Shown: positions 17,960-27,075, counted from the first letter of the stretch. The stretch is 40,514 nucleotides of DNA from Guptibacillus hwajinpoensis (GCA_016841765.1 JAENYN010000042.1:1-40514), one strand, 5' to 3'. A program made the numbers and translations. The notes: generated by a model from the sequence alone, not told the origin.

Positions 17960-18838
17960 TTAAAAACGCTTAGAAAACTTGTTGCGGATGATCACGGCAA
18001 TCGAGTTCATCAACAGCAGTACAGCCAATAGCACTATGATTCCAGCCGATGCAACATATTGGAAATCCTGATTCGGCATTGATGTCCAGCTGTAAATCTG
18101 AATCGGCATGGCTGTGAACGGATCAAAAATATCATTTGGAACAGTGAAAATGGCTGTTGCCGCCCCAACAAGTATCAGCGGTGCGGTTTCCCCGATTGCA
18201 CGGGAAAGGGCAAGTATAGCTCCTGTGAGTATTCCCGGTATGGCAGCCGGCAAAACAATTCTTCTAATTGTCTGCCATTTTGTCGCACCCATTCCGTAAG
18301 ATGCTTCCCGGAGATGGTTCGGCACCGAGCGAATCGCCTCCTGTGATGAAACGACAATGACTGGCAGGACAAGCAATGCAAGGGTAAGCCCGCCGGCAAG
18401 GATGACATTTCCCATCCTCAGGATATAAACGAAAATCGTCAAACCTAAAAGCCCAAAGACGATTGACGGGACACCGGCCAAATTTTGAAGATTCACCTGG
18501 ATAAATCGGGTGAGTCTATTCTTTTTGGCATATTCCTCAAGGTAGATTGCCGTTGCCACACCTAAAACCAGAGTGACGGGTGCCGTAACAACCATCAGCC
18601 AGAGTGAACCGAAGAATCCGGCCTTAATACCGGCCCTTTCTGCCCTTCTGGATGTGAATCCGTTTAAGAAATCCATATCGAGATGGCCAATTCCTTGAGT
18701 CAATATCCGATAACCCAATAACAACAAGAAGATCAAGCCGATTGAAGTTGCTATGAAAAACACCGCTTTGCCGATCTTGTTTTTCATAATCCTGCCGGTC
18801 ATATTTTTTGATACCGACTCATGATTGATTAAGCCCAT
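17960..18838 (-). CDS. pstA: Phosphate ABC transporter permease PstA
   Basis: 292 residues with six membrane segments. The ABC-permease coupling loop EASYGMGATKWQTIRRIVLP lies near 178-197 and contacts PstB. The start is 1 bp after the pstC stop, and its GGGAGG site lies inside the end of pstC. It forms the membrane channel with PstC. Confidence 0.95.
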   Translation of the reverse strand: MGLINHESVSKNMTGRIMKNKIGKAVFFIATSIGLIFLLLLGYRILTQGIGHLDMDFLNGFTSRRAERAGIKAGFFGSLWLMVVTAPVTLVLGVATAIYLEEYAKKNRLTRFIQVNLQNLAGVPSIVFGLLGLTIFVYILRMGNVILAGGLTLALLVLPVIVVSSQEAIRSVPNHLREASYGMGATKWQTIRRIVLPAAIPGILTGAILALSRAIGETAPLILVGAATAIFTVPNDIFDPFTAMPIQIYSWTSMPNQDFQYVASAGIIVLLAVLLLMNSIAVIIRNKFSKRF

Positions 18839-18839
18839 A

Positions 18840-19778
18840 TTAATATTCCTCCCTGAAACGGCGGGTGATGTACTGTGCCAGTAAGTTCATGATCAAGGTG
18901 AAAAGGAATAGGGTCATCCCTACAGCATATATGCTGTAATAGATCGTCGACCCGAACGCCACGTCACCTGTAGCAACTTGTACGATATAGCCGGTCATGG
19001 TTTGAATGGACTGGGTTGCATCAAACGTGAACTTCGGTGTTGCACCTGCTGCAACCGAGACAATCATCGTTTCCCCGATCGCCCGGGATATCGCAAGGAC
19101 AAACGAGGCAATGATGCCGGATAACGCAGCTGGAAGAACAATCTTTAATGATACCTCCAGTTTTGTAGCACCCATTGCGAGTGCTCCTTCACGGAGTGAA
19201 TTCGGCACCGAGCTCATTGCGTCTTCACAAAGTGATGCGACCATCGGGATAATCATGATCCCGACAACGATACCTGCACTCAATGCATTGAAAAAAGAGA
19301 GTTCCGGAATGATATTTCTAAGTATCGGTGTCACAAATGTCAGCGCAAAAAAACCGTACACGATTGTCGGAATACCCGCCAGCACTTCCAATATCGGCTT
19401 AATGATTCTTCTGGTGGAATCAGAAGCATATTCACTCAAGAAAATAGCAGAAGCAAGACCAACCGGTATTGCAACCAGCATTGCGATAAATGTGATAAGC
19501 ATTGTTCCGGAAACCAGCGATAGGATTCCGAATGACTCCTGCCATGGATTCCATCTTGTACCGGTAATAAAATCGATGAAATTGACTTTGCTAATGAACG
19601 TAAACGTCTCAGATAGCAAAGTATACAAGATGCCGGCTGTCACCAACACTGAAGTGATAGCAGCAAGAAGAAGCAAGTTTGGAACGAGTTTTTCAATGAA
19701 ATTGGACGAGCTCCGCGAGGATTTATTTTTATCTATCATCTCTCTTACGGAGAAGTCATCAGCTTTTTTTAAAGCCAT
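18840..19778 (-). CDS. pstC: Phosphate ABC transporter permease PstC
   Basis: 312 residues from ATG 19778, where AAAGGGGAT precedes by 9 nt; the frame is open 8 codons upstream to an ATG without a site. Six membrane segments begin near residue 35. The coupling loop is EGALAMGATKLEVSLKIVLP. It pairs with PstA in the channel. A hairpin (19811-19838) separates it from pstS. Confidence 0.95.
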   Translation of the reverse strand: MALKKADDFSVREMIDKNKSSRSSSNFIEKLVPNLLLLAAITSVLVTAGILYTLLSETFTFISKVNFIDFITGTRWNPWQESFGILSLVSGTMLITFIAMLVAIPVGLASAIFLSEYASDSTRRIIKPILEVLAGIPTIVYGFFALTFVTPILRNIIPELSFFNALSAGIVVGIMIIPMVASLCEDAMSSVPNSLREGALAMGATKLEVSLKIVLPAALSGIIASFVLAISRAIGETMIVSVAAGATPKFTFDATQSIQTMTGYIVQVATGDVAFGSTIYYSIYAVGMTLFLFTLIMNLLAQYITRRFREEY

Positions 19779-19810
19779 AATGGAAAGATCCCCTTTCATC
19801 ACACGGAAAC

Positions 19811-19838
19811 AGGTGAGGGCATTTTTAGCCCCTCACCT
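19811..19838 (-). promoter_or_regulatory. Intercistronic hairpin between pstS and pstC
   Basis: GGTGAGGG...CCCTCACC, an 8-9 bp stem with a short loop, in the 86-bp gap between pstS and pstC. On the minus strand TGTTTCC follows, so it may be a partial terminator or an RNA-stability element. Such hairpins commonly let the binding protein be made in excess over the permeases. That role is inferred. Confidence 0.65.
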
Positions 19839-19864
19839 TTGTTTCCTGATTTTCACCGGTCTTC

Positions 19865-20830
19865 TTATTCACCAGCCAAAGATTTAACTTTTTCTTTTTG
19901 CTCTTTATACTTGTCTTCCGGAAGAGCAACATAACCGACTTCTTCAGCCATCCATCCTGCATTGTCCAGAACGAACATTGCAAAATCTTTAACCTGCGGC
20001 TCTTCAAGGGATGCTGCATTGATATAAGTGAACAGCGGACGGGACAGCGGCTCATATTCCCCGCTCTGAATGGTTTCCGGAGAAGGTTCCACCGCACCTT
20101 TTCCGTTGTCAATCGCAAGAGCTTTCAGTGTTTTTTGGTTTTCATGATAGTAGGCATATCCGAAAAATCCAATCGCATTCGGATCATTTTGGATGCCGCG
20201 CACAAGGACGTTGTCATCTTCAGAAAGAGTGACGCCGCCGTCTTCACGCATCGGTTTTTCTTCGAGAATCACTTCGTCAAAATAGTCATAAGTCCCTGAA
20301 TCATGTCCGGGCGCAAAAATTTTAATCGTTTCATCCGGCCATTCCGGGTTGATATCAGACCATTTTGTCTTGCCGCTTTCAGCAAGGAAAATTTCTTTTA
20401 GTTGGTCAACAGTGAGAGAATCTACAAAGTCATTTTTCTGGCTGACTGCAACTGTCAGTCCATCGTACGCGAGGGTTACTTCTTCAAGATTCACGTTGTT
20501 TTCTTCAGCGATTTTTTTCTCTTCTTCTTTAATTGGCCGGGAAGCATTGCTGAAATCTATTTTACCTTTTGTGGAGCGTTCAAATCCGCCACCGGATCCG
20601 ATGGAATCCACTGTCACATTGACTCCCGGCTGTTCAGCCTGGTATTCTTCGGCAAGACCGAGCATGATCGGATAAACAGTGGAAGAACCTGCAGTTTTAA
20701 CATCACCAGAAAGTTCTTCTCCATCGCCTCCTTCGGAATTGCCTGCGCTACCGTCATTCCCACATGCTGATGCAAAAATAAGTACGCCTGCCATGATAGC
20801 GAAGAACAGGATTTGCTTAAGACTCTTCAT
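19865..20830 (-). CDS. pstS: Phosphate-binding lipoprotein PstS
   Basis: 321 residues. A lipoprotein signal peptide ends in the lipobox FASAC (Cys near 23), followed by a Gly/Ser/Glu-rich linker. The mature part begins GDVKTAGSSTVYPI, with phosphate-contacting Ser/Thr. DSIGSGGGFERSTKGKIDFSNASRP and the later HDSGTYDYFDE are standard PstS ligand loops. It captures phosphate outside the membrane and delivers it to PstCA. It is the first gene of the operon, behind a PhoP box. Confidence 0.96.
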   Translation of the reverse strand: MKSLKQILFFAIMAGVLIFASACGNDGSAGNSEGGDGEELSGDVKTAGSSTVYPIMLGLAEEYQAEQPGVNVTVDSIGSGGGFERSTKGKIDFSNASRPIKEEEKKIAEENNVNLEEVTLAYDGLTVAVSQKNDFVDSLTVDQLKEIFLAESGKTKWSDINPEWPDETIKIFAPGHDSGTYDYFDEVILEEKPMREDGGVTLSEDDNVLVRGIQNDPNAIGFFGYAYYHENQKTLKALAIDNGKGAVEPSPETIQSGEYEPLSRPLFTYINAASLEEPQVKDFAMFVLDNAGWMAEEVGYVALPEDKYKEQKEKVKSLAGE

Positions 20831-20904
20831 TCGATAGTCCCCCTAAAGTAATTTGAGTTGGCTTCCCGTTTAAACGGAAAGTGCATTTGTCTCTCACAAG
20901 TAAT

Positions 20905-20958
20905 AGACTAGCGCAGGAGTTTTAATAACGTTTTAATGGAATGTTAAGCTTTTGTAAA
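20905..20958 (-). promoter_or_regulatory. PhoP box and promoter of the pst operon
   Basis: On the minus strand four hexamers, TTTACA, TTAACA, TTAAAA and TTAAAA, are each separated by exactly 5 bp (20920-20958), matching the TT(A/C/T)ACA direct repeats bound by PhoP~P dimers. Nine bp downstream lies TAGTCT (20905-20910), a plausible -10. No good -35 exists, as expected for PhoP-activated promoters. The pstS start is about 75 bp further on. The stretch 20831-21171 otherwise holds only the pbpA terminator. Confidence 0.8.
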
Positions 20959-21120
20959 TGTGGAGCGATTCAAGAATAATATTCATTTTTTGATGCCTTT
21001 TTGCTGCTTGATTCCATGTCAAAAAGACCTGAGTCCCGGAGAATGGGCAATATCGGTGGCAGAAAGATCCATCCGAATAGCCAGGTCATTTAGCGACAAA
21101 TAAACTTACGCTTCTATAAC

Positions 21121-21149
21121 AAAACCGCAGGATAATTCCATGCGGTTTT
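21121..21149 (-). terminator. Terminator of pbpA
   Basis: AAAACCGCA / TGCGGTTTT, a 9-bp stem with an 11-nt loop, about 22 bp past the pbpA stop. T-runs on both sides could serve either strand. Confidence 0.8.
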
Positions 21150-21171
21150 ATTATCTGTATATTTAGGGCGG

Positions 21172-23223
21172 TTATTCCGAATCAGAAAGTTCCTTCTTCG
21201 CTTGTAATTCAAAATACGCGTCCATTATTTCACGTGAGATCTGTCCGTTAATATGGCCCTGCGATGTTGTATAAGGAACAAGTACCGCAAAAGCGACTTC
21301 CGGTTTTTCAAGCGGGGCGAAGCCGACAAGTGACAGGTTCATCGTTTCCGTGCCGAATAAATCTTTATTTGATCCATAATATGTGGTCTCTGCAGTACCG
21401 GTTTTTCCTGCCGGGCGGTAATCTGCTCCTTTAAAATACTTATAAGCTGTTCCCTGCTTTTCCTGGAACACTTTTCGGAACCCTTCTTTCACCCTATTAA
21501 TCAGTTTTTGATCCATTTCCACGGTATTCAAAACACGCGGGGAAGCACGGTATACCGATGCGCCCTTTTCCGGTTCCCTGATTTCATTGACAAGAATAGG
21601 CTTAAGACGGTTCCCGCCATTGGCGATTGTCGAGATATACTGGGCCAGCTGCATTGTCGTATAGGTGTCATATTGGCCGATGGAAAGGTCCATCAGGTTT
21701 CCGATCTGGCTTCCGGAACCCTGGTAGCCTGTTGATTCATGCGGCAGATCGATCCCCGTTTTCACTCCGAGCCCGAATCGGCTGAAAGAGTTGCGCAACA
21801 CTCCAAATGCCTCGGGATTTTTAAATGGAGCACTTTTCCCATACTGGTAATCATACCCGCCCATCATCATGGCGATCTTGAACATATAAACGTTTGACGA
21901 TTGCTGCAACGCGGTAATATCGTTAATCTTCCCCATTGTCTTATACGATTTTTTTATCGGAGTCCCTTTGATTTTAATCGGTGTGTCGACCAAATAAGAA
22001 TTAGGCTTGATGACGCCAGCTTCATACCCGGTCAGCACCGTCGCACCTTTGACAGAAGAGCCGACCTCATATGCATTATTGACTACTCCCGTGGCATAAT
22101 CCTGGAATACCGTCTTGCCGTCTTTCCTGGTCATTTTCTTCCCGGCCATAGATAACACTTCCCCGGTGTTCGGGTCCATCATGACGACAAAGGCAGAATC
22201 GAGCAATTGGTTCTCTTCCGGGTACTTGGCTTTGAATTCTTTTAAATTTGACTCAATGATTTCTTCCACTTTTTTTTGCAATTCCATATCTGTTGCCAAG
22301 ACCAGATCATTCCCCCGTTTGCCGGAACGGACGAGTTCTGTCTCGACTATTTCTCCTGCCGGATTCGTAACATTGCGGGTTTTCTCCTTTTGCCCCTGCA
22401 GCATGCCTTCATACTGCTTTTCAAGATAACTGATGCCGACACGGTCATTTCGCTGGTAGCCTTTCACAAGGAAAGAATCCAAGTCTTCGCGGGGAAGCCC
22501 CTGTTCTGCGTTTGTAATGTTGCCGATTATTGTCTCGAGTGTTTCATCATAAGGATAGACCCGGTCCCAATCGGTAGCGATTTGTACGCCTGGGAGCTCA
22601 TCCAGGTGTGATGATACAGTGGCATATTCTTCATCGGTTACGCCTTCATTTTTTACGTATTGTGGCGCAAGGGGATAACCTGCATCAAATGTTCTTTTTA
22701 TTGCAATGATTTCAAGTTCCTGTTCTGTGATTGATAAGAGATCTTTTTCAGAAATGCGGTCAAGGGTCAGTTTGTAAATCTGATCGTCATTCAAATCCCT
22801 CTGTTCATCTTTTGTCACTTTTTGTTTTGCCTTTTCAGGCCTGGTGAGTATCCAGTAATCCTTTTTGTCGCGCTCCGTTACACTGTCCGGCTCGACATTA
22901 ATATACTCTGCAAGCTTGGTTGCGGTTTCCAGCCTGTCCTTCTGGCTTACTCCCTGTTTCCTCGTATATGTAATTGCTTTGAGCGGCTTATTATCCACTA
23001 CTACATTACCTGAACGATCAAGTATTTTGCCACGGGGAGCAGGCTCGGCAACTGTAATCTTTTCTGTTCTTTCCATTTCCTTCTGATATTCTTCGCCATA
23101 CACGATTTGAATGACACCAAGCCGGATTATCAACATCAAAAAAGCGGCAAATACTAGAAAAAATAGTACGTTGAGCCGCTTTGGCAGTTTTTTCATCTTT
23201 TTTCCCTCTGTATTTATTGCCAT
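21172..23223 (-). CDS. pbpA: Penicillin-binding protein 2A (class B transpeptidase)
   Basis: 683 residues from ATG 23223, with AGAGGT 7 nt upstream; the frame is open 15 codons further. It cross-links peptidoglycan stems during cylindrical wall growth. One membrane segment (about 20-40) is followed by the dimerisation domain and the transpeptidase domain from about 310. Active-site motifs are SSVK in EVGSSVKGATV, SSN in LQQSSNVYM and KTG in AGKTGTAET. It is monocistronic, between pstS and yqgE as in B. subtilis. Confidence 0.95.
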   Translation of the reverse strand: MAINTEGKKMKKLPKRLNVLFFLVFAAFLMLIIRLGVIQIVYGEEYQKEMERTEKITVAEPAPRGKILDRSGNVVVDNKPLKAITYTRKQGVSQKDRLETATKLAEYINVEPDSVTERDKKDYWILTRPEKAKQKVTKDEQRDLNDDQIYKLTLDRISEKDLLSITEQELEIIAIKRTFDAGYPLAPQYVKNEGVTDEEYATVSSHLDELPGVQIATDWDRVYPYDETLETIIGNITNAEQGLPREDLDSFLVKGYQRNDRVGISYLEKQYEGMLQGQKEKTRNVTNPAGEIVETELVRSGKRGNDLVLATDMELQKKVEEIIESNLKEFKAKYPEENQLLDSAFVVMMDPNTGEVLSMAGKKMTRKDGKTVFQDYATGVVNNAYEVGSSVKGATVLTGYEAGVIKPNSYLVDTPIKIKGTPIKKSYKTMGKINDITALQQSSNVYMFKIAMMMGGYDYQYGKSAPFKNPEAFGVLRNSFSRFGLGVKTGIDLPHESTGYQGSGSQIGNLMDLSIGQYDTYTTMQLAQYISTIANGGNRLKPILVNEIREPEKGASVYRASPRVLNTVEMDQKLINRVKEGFRKVFQEKQGTAYKYFKGADYRPAGKTGTAETTYYGSNKDLFGTETMNLSLVGFAPLEKPEVAFAVLVPYTTSQGHINGQISREIMDAYFELQAKKELSDSE

Positions 23224-23308
23224 TAATTCAACCTCTTTACATCTTTTCTCTGAAATGTATACCCTCATTTCTTCGCATTAAACTGCCTCTTTCTGTCCTC
23301 TAATGTTT

Positions 23309-24598
23309 TTAACGTGTCGAACCGCTCTCCCCATCAACCAGATTTCTGCTGTGTATGGCCGGAACTTTACGTCCCCGGGGTTCTTTACTGCCCAGGTGAA
23401 TATTTCTTATGAAAAGGTAAATGATCAAGTGACCTGCACCAATTACACTCAGCAGAATAGGAATACTTCTTTCGCTGTCAAAAAAGGTGACCGCCACCAG
23501 AAACAATAGGATAGAAGTGATTCGTCCCAAATTAAGATAAAGTTCACGTACGACAATGTATTCCACTCTCATTTCAGCTGCACTCCAGCTCCGACCGATC
23601 ACATCATAAGTCAATGACATGTATGGGACCAGAAGAACCGGATAGGCAATCGAAATCAGGACCGCATATATTAGAAGACGCGTGTAGGTAAGGTCAAACA
23701 AAATGAGAAAGATCGCCCCATAAAGAAGCAGCCCGCCTGCCAGAATCGCTTTTTTTCGATGCCGCGGTTTGATGAGCCTCGTCGCTAAATAATATACGAC
23801 AAGCGCAACTGAACTTTGAACAAGTCCAAATGTTCCCAGGGCAAGTTCACTCTGTGTCGTAACGAAAACCCACACAACAATGACAAAGACAAACGTTCCT
23901 TCCCGCAACCCTTGAAAAAAGTGGGCAGTGCAAATGTTTTTCCAGTTTTCATTATATTTTTGTTCTTCAATAATGCGCTTAAAAGAAAAGTTCCCTTTGG
24001 CAGAACGCCTTTTCAGAAAAAAACTTAAAAAGACAGCACCTGTAAAAAAACCGAGTGAAATGCTGAAAATGACAGTATATCCGGTGAGCTGCTCCATGCT
24101 TGAAATAATAAAGCCTGCAGCAATAGGGCCAATCATTCCGGCAAAGGATGTAAGCAATCCTAAAAAACCGTTGAAAAAGTCCCTTGTCTCAGGCTCTGTT
24201 ATTTCAAAAGTCAGAACGTTAAAAGCCAGCCAGTAAAACCCGAATCCCACACCCAGCAGTCCGCCAAGCACCACCAGGAAGTCAGATGCCCCCTCCCCGA
24301 AGGTAAGAACCGTTATATAAAAAATGGACAAAAAAATAACACCCAGCCTCAACACAACAACCCGGTCAATTTTTTTAGCCCAACGTCCCGCCAAAATAAA
24401 TGTAAGAGGCTGGAGGATGACAATAGCCAGGTTATATAATGCAATATCAGCAAACCGGCCGGTCTGCTTCCACAGGTACACGTTTACAAAAGTATTTGAA
24501 AGCGCCACACTTATCGAGTATAAACCACCGATCATCAATAACAGGATCAAATCCCGATTAACCTCTACTCCACCGATCATTTTCTTCAAAATATTCAT
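23309..24598 (-). CDS. yqgE: MFS-type membrane transporter
   Basis: 429 residues from ATG 24598, with AAAGGGGAG 9 nt upstream; the frame is open 14 codons further. About twelve membrane segments are arranged as two halves around a charged central loop (KRRSAKGNFSFKR, near 195-215). The motif-A-like loop GRWAKKIDRVVVLRLG follows the second helix. It belongs to the major facilitator superfamily. The substrate is unknown. Its position between pbpA and sodA matches B. subtilis YqgE. Confidence 0.85.
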   Translation of the reverse strand: MNILKKMIGGVEVNRDLILLLMIGGLYSISVALSNTFVNVYLWKQTGRFADIALYNLAIVILQPLTFILAGRWAKKIDRVVVLRLGVIFLSIFYITVLTFGEGASDFLVVLGGLLGVGFGFYWLAFNVLTFEITEPETRDFFNGFLGLLTSFAGMIGPIAAGFIISSMEQLTGYTVIFSISLGFFTGAVFLSFFLKRRSAKGNFSFKRIIEEQKYNENWKNICTAHFFQGLREGTFVFVIVVWVFVTTQSELALGTFGLVQSSVALVVYYLATRLIKPRHRKKAILAGGLLLYGAIFLILFDLTYTRLLIYAVLISIAYPVLLVPYMSLTYDVIGRSWSAAEMRVEYIVVRELYLNLGRITSILLFLVAVTFFDSERSIPILLSVIGAGHLIIYLFIRNIHLGSKEPRGRKVPAIHSRNLVDGESGSTR

Positions 24599-24767
24599 AA
24601 CTGCCGACTCCCCTTTTTCTTCTAAGAGGTATTTTTCCACAAACCTTCTTGCTTATTCAGGGAACAAGCCGCAATCTTCAGATTTCGGTAAGTGAAATTT
24701 AAAATCAACTGGCAGCCTATCCCTTCCATTGCAAGCAGACACCCTTCTAAAGGGTAAAATAAAAACC

Positions 24768-24785
24768 CGCCGACTGGCGAGCCTT
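24768..24785 (-). terminator. Second, weak terminator-like hairpin past sodA
   Basis: CTCGCC / GGCGGG with an AGTC loop, followed on the minus strand by TTTTTATTTT. It is an imperfect version of the CTCGCCAATTGGCGAG core. It lies about 95 bp beyond the main sodA terminator and may catch read-through. The rest of 24599-24925 shows no gene. Confidence 0.55.
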
Positions 24786-24878
24786 AGCCAAAGACAGCAG
24801 TTGCCCTCATCCATATTCTTTTGGAATCTGCGTCAACAAAATTCACTGATAAATCAATACTTCCTCAAGTCAAAAAAA

Positions 24879-24906
24879 CAACAGCCGGTCTGCCAACCGG
24901 CTGTTG
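24879..24906 (-). terminator. Terminator of sodA
   Basis: CAACAGCCGGT / ACCGGCTGTTG, an 11-bp stem with a short loop, then TTTTTTTGAC on the minus strand, about 20 bp past the stop. Confidence 0.9.
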
Positions 24907-24925
24907 TCTGTCATCTGTAATACAA

Positions 24926-25534
24926 TTATTTAGCTGCTTGATAGCGCTTTTCAACTTCATCCCAGTTGATTACATTCCAGAAAGCTGAAATATAGTCAGG
25001 ACGCTTGTTTTGATACTTGAGATAGTAGGCATGCTCCCAGACGTCAAGGCCAAGAACCGGTGTTTTGCCTTCCATCAAAGGTGTGTCCTGATTAGGTGTG
25101 CTGGTCACTTCCAGATCTCCGTTATTGACAACAAGCCATGCCCAGCCAGAACCGAAACGGGTAGCTGCAGCATTGTTGAATTCTTCTTTGAACTTGTCAA
25201 AGCTGCCAAATTTGTTGTTGATTGCATCAGCAAGCTCACCGGAAGGATTTCCGCCGCCGTTTGGAGACATGATTGTCCAGAACAGGCTGTGATTCGCATG
25301 GCCGCCGCCGTTATTGCGGACAGCTGTACGAATATCTTCTGGAACAGCATCCAGATTGCTTACAAGTTCTTCAATGCTCTTGTTTTCAAAATCGCTTTTT
25401 CCTTCAATTGCGTTATTCACCTTCGTGACATAAGCATTGTGGTGCTTTGTGTGGTGAATGTTCATTGTTTCCTTGTCGATATGCGGCTCAAGTGCATCGT
25501 ACGCATAAGGTAATTCAGGAAGTTGATAAGCCAT
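24926..25534 (-). CDS. sodA: Superoxide dismutase (Mn)
   Basis: 202 residues from ATG 25534, with GGAGGAG upstream; the frame is open 29 codons further but that extension is not protein-like. It converts superoxide to oxygen and hydrogen peroxide. Metal ligands are visible: His in MNIHHTKHH (N-terminal), His in [10 protein letters not shown], and Asp and His in [19 protein letters not shown]-type motifs around the second ligand favour manganese over iron. It is monocistronic. Confidence 0.96.
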   Translation of the reverse strand: MAYQLPELPYAYDALEPHIDKETMNIHHTKHHNAYVTKVNNAIEGKSDFENKSIEELVSNLDAVPEDIRTAVRNNGGGHANHSLFWTIMSPNGGGNPSGELADAINNKFGSFDKFKEEFNNAAATRFGSGWAWLVVNNGDLEVTSTPNQDTPLMEGKTPVLGLDVWEHAYYLKYQNKRPDYISAFWNVINWDEVEKRYQAAK

Positions 25535-25726
25535 TCTAAAATCTCCTCCTTGTAATATGTAATCATCTGGCATAAGCCCACAGGAACTTCCGTCTTTCCA
25601 ATTAGGAAAGATAAACAACAAAAATGTTTAGAAAGTTCCCCGTGTTTATACCTTAACAAATTTACCCTTATTGTTCAATGAATAAACACCGTAGATAAGT
25701 TGAAGCAGCATTCACAAATTGATATA

Positions 25727-25903
25727 TGAACAAAAGCGCAGGGTGTCCGCTTATCGGCGTACGCATATGCGGGAGTACCTGCAGGAAGGTGACCTTTCCT
25801 TCCGGGGGGACCACCGCTTATGACGATAGCCGCTGGCACCTGGAGCTGGATGCCTCCCTTCAACTTTTTATCCACAACGCAAAAATTTTATCATTTCCTA
25901 AAC
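25727..25903 (+). repeat. Family-1 palindromic repeat, copy 2
   Basis: 177 bp, the most diverged full copy. One outer-arm pair has changed on both sides: GGCGCC became GGTGTC on the 5' arm and GGCACC on the 3' arm, so a C-G pair is now T-A. Its 3' end abuts the T-tract of the tRNA operon terminator. The stretch 25535-25946 otherwise contains only the sodA upstream region and that terminator. A minus-strand frame across it (25675-25875) is not a gene. Confidence 0.85.
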
Positions 25904-25910
25904 AGAAAAA

Positions 25911-25938
25911 AAGACCAAATCATTTGTGATTTGGTCTT
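25911..25938 (-). terminator. Terminator of the tRNA operon
   Basis: AAGACCAAATCA / TGATTTGGTCTT, a 12-bp stem with a 4-nt loop, then TTTTTCTG on the minus strand, 8 bp past tRNA-Phe. Confidence 0.9.
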
Positions 25939-25946
25939 CTGATGGA

Positions 25947-26019
<73 letters not shown>

Positions 26020-26132
26020 CTATTATTAAGGTATGTTAACTTATTATTTGCAGGCCGGCACTACCCTGCTACCTGTCTGTCTCTTCCTCTGGGAATCTCA
26101 TGTGAATTTCTTGTTTTACAAAAGTATGTAAA

Positions 26133-26225
26133 TGGCGGAGGAAGAGGGATTCGAACCCCCGCGGGCCGCAAAGCCCCTGTCGGTTTTCAAGACCGATCCC
26201 TTCAGCCAGACTTGGGTATTCCTCC
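26133..26225 (-). tRNA. tRNA-Ser (TGA)
   Basis: 93 nt including an encoded CCA. It has the long variable arm of serine tRNAs, anticodon TGA in GTCTTGAAAACC, and T-loop GGTTCGAATCC. Confidence 0.97.
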
Positions 26226-26232
26226 GCAATAT

Positions 26233-26309
26233 TGGTGGACCCTGCAGGACTCGAACCTGCGACCGATCGGTTATGAGCCGATAGCTCTAACCAGCTGAGC
26301 TAAGGGTCC
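26233..26309 (-). tRNA. tRNA-Ile2 (CAT anticodon)
   Basis: 77 nt with encoded CCA and anticodon CAT in GGCTCATAACC. The acceptor GGACCCT and overall sequence match the minor isoleucine tRNA, whose C34 is converted to lysidine by TilS, rather than elongator or initiator tRNA-Met; an elongator Met tRNA is present separately at 26696. Confidence 0.9.
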
Positions 26310-26560
26310 AATATGATAAAGAATGGTTTTCACAGTTTATTCAGTTGTATTAAGACCTGCCTCTTCCTCTTATAGGTTATTCAAGGAAGCGGGTGCGTCG
26401 AGGCAACTCGAAGATTATTCATGATGCGTTGCTCGTCGCTGAGCTAAGGGTCCAATATCATTAGGTTTGGCTTTCACAGTTTATTTAGTTGTAAAAGACC
26501 TGCCTCTTCCTCTTATAGGCTATTCAAGGAAGCGGATGCGTCGAGGCAATTCGCAGCGGA
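26294..26560. repeat. 144-bp imperfect tandem duplication within the tRNA operon
   Basis: Unit 1 (26294-26437) starts inside the 5' part of tRNA-Ile2 and runs into the spacer. Unit 2 (26438-~26560) repeats gctgagctaagggtcca and the spacer with scattered differences. Each unit contains tgcctcttcc...ggaag...gaggca, which can pair as a hairpin. The duplication leaves a second, incomplete tRNA-Ile2 5' end. It makes the 26310-26594 spacer unusually long for this operon. Confidence 0.8.
26438..26454 (-). pseudogene. 5' fragment of tRNA-Ile2 (pseudo-tRNA)
   Basis: The 17 bp are identical to the first 16 nt (acceptor strand and start of the D-arm) of tRNA-Ile2 plus one flanking base. Nothing after the D-arm matches a tRNA. 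It was carried along in the 144-bp tandem duplication. Confidence 0.8.
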
Positions 26561-26594
26561 CCCGGGCAATGGGTCAAGTCATTTAGTTATGTAA

Positions 26595-26671
26595 TGGGGC
26601 GACTGATGGGAATCGAACCCACGAATGCCGGAGCCACAATCCGGTGCGTTAACCCCTTCGCCACAGCCGCC
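26595..26671 (-). tRNA. tRNA-His (GTG)
   Basis: 77 nt including encoded CCA and the extra G at position -1 opposite C73 that is diagnostic of histidine tRNAs. Anticodon GTG in GGATTGTGGCTCC; T-loop GGTTCGATTCC. Confidence 0.97.
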
Positions 26672-26695
26672 ATTATCGGATTTTCTGTTGAAAGC

Positions 26696-26772
26696 TGGTA
26701 GCGGCGGAGGGGATCGAACCCCCGACCTCACGGGTATGAACCGTACGCTCTAGCCAGCTGAGCTACACCGCC
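26696..26772 (-). tRNA. tRNA-Met (CAT), elongator
   Basis: 77 nt with encoded CCA, acceptor GGCGGTG and anticodon CAT in GGTTCATACCC. The first base pairs normally, which excludes the initiator type. Confidence 0.93.
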
Positions 26773-26774
26773 AT

Positions 26775-26849
26775 TGGCTCCACAGGCAGGATTCGAACCT
26801 GCGACAGCTCGGTTAACAGCCGAGGGCTCTACCACTGAGCTACTGTGGA
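26775..26849 (-). tRNA. tRNA-Asn (GTT)
   Basis: 75 nt with encoded CCA, acceptor TCCACAG and anticodon GTT in GGCTGTTAACC. It is the first gene of the operon, about 110 bp after the promoter. Confidence 0.97.
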
Positions 26850-26963
26850 ATAATTATTTAATTCGCTGCCATTTCTTACTGAAGACAATCATTGTTCCTA
26901 CAACTTTATCCAAAGGAACTTAATGAGCCTTTTTCATATAAATAACTTTTAGCGACATTATCT

Positions 26964-26992
26964 AAAATAACATATTTCTGCAGTTGAGTCAA
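26964..26992 (-). promoter_or_regulatory. Promoter of the tRNA operon
   Basis: Minus-strand TTGACT (-35), 17-bp spacer and TATTTT (-10), followed by AGATAATG. It is the only strong housekeeping promoter upstream of tRNA-Asn. The ~110 nt between it and the first tRNA hold no feature I recognise. Confidence 0.65.
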
Positions 26993-27075
26993 TATATCAT
27001 TTTATCCATATAAAAAGATTAATGAAAAGGACAACATTTAATATAGCATGTTTTCGTTATAGCTGCAATAGCCAG

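Noticed and set aside
25675-25875. 66-codon minus-strand frame containing PAGTPAYAYA
   Set aside because: It is the translation of the family-1 repeat. The same peptide pattern appears opposite ispG at 32345-32926. No ribosome binding site.
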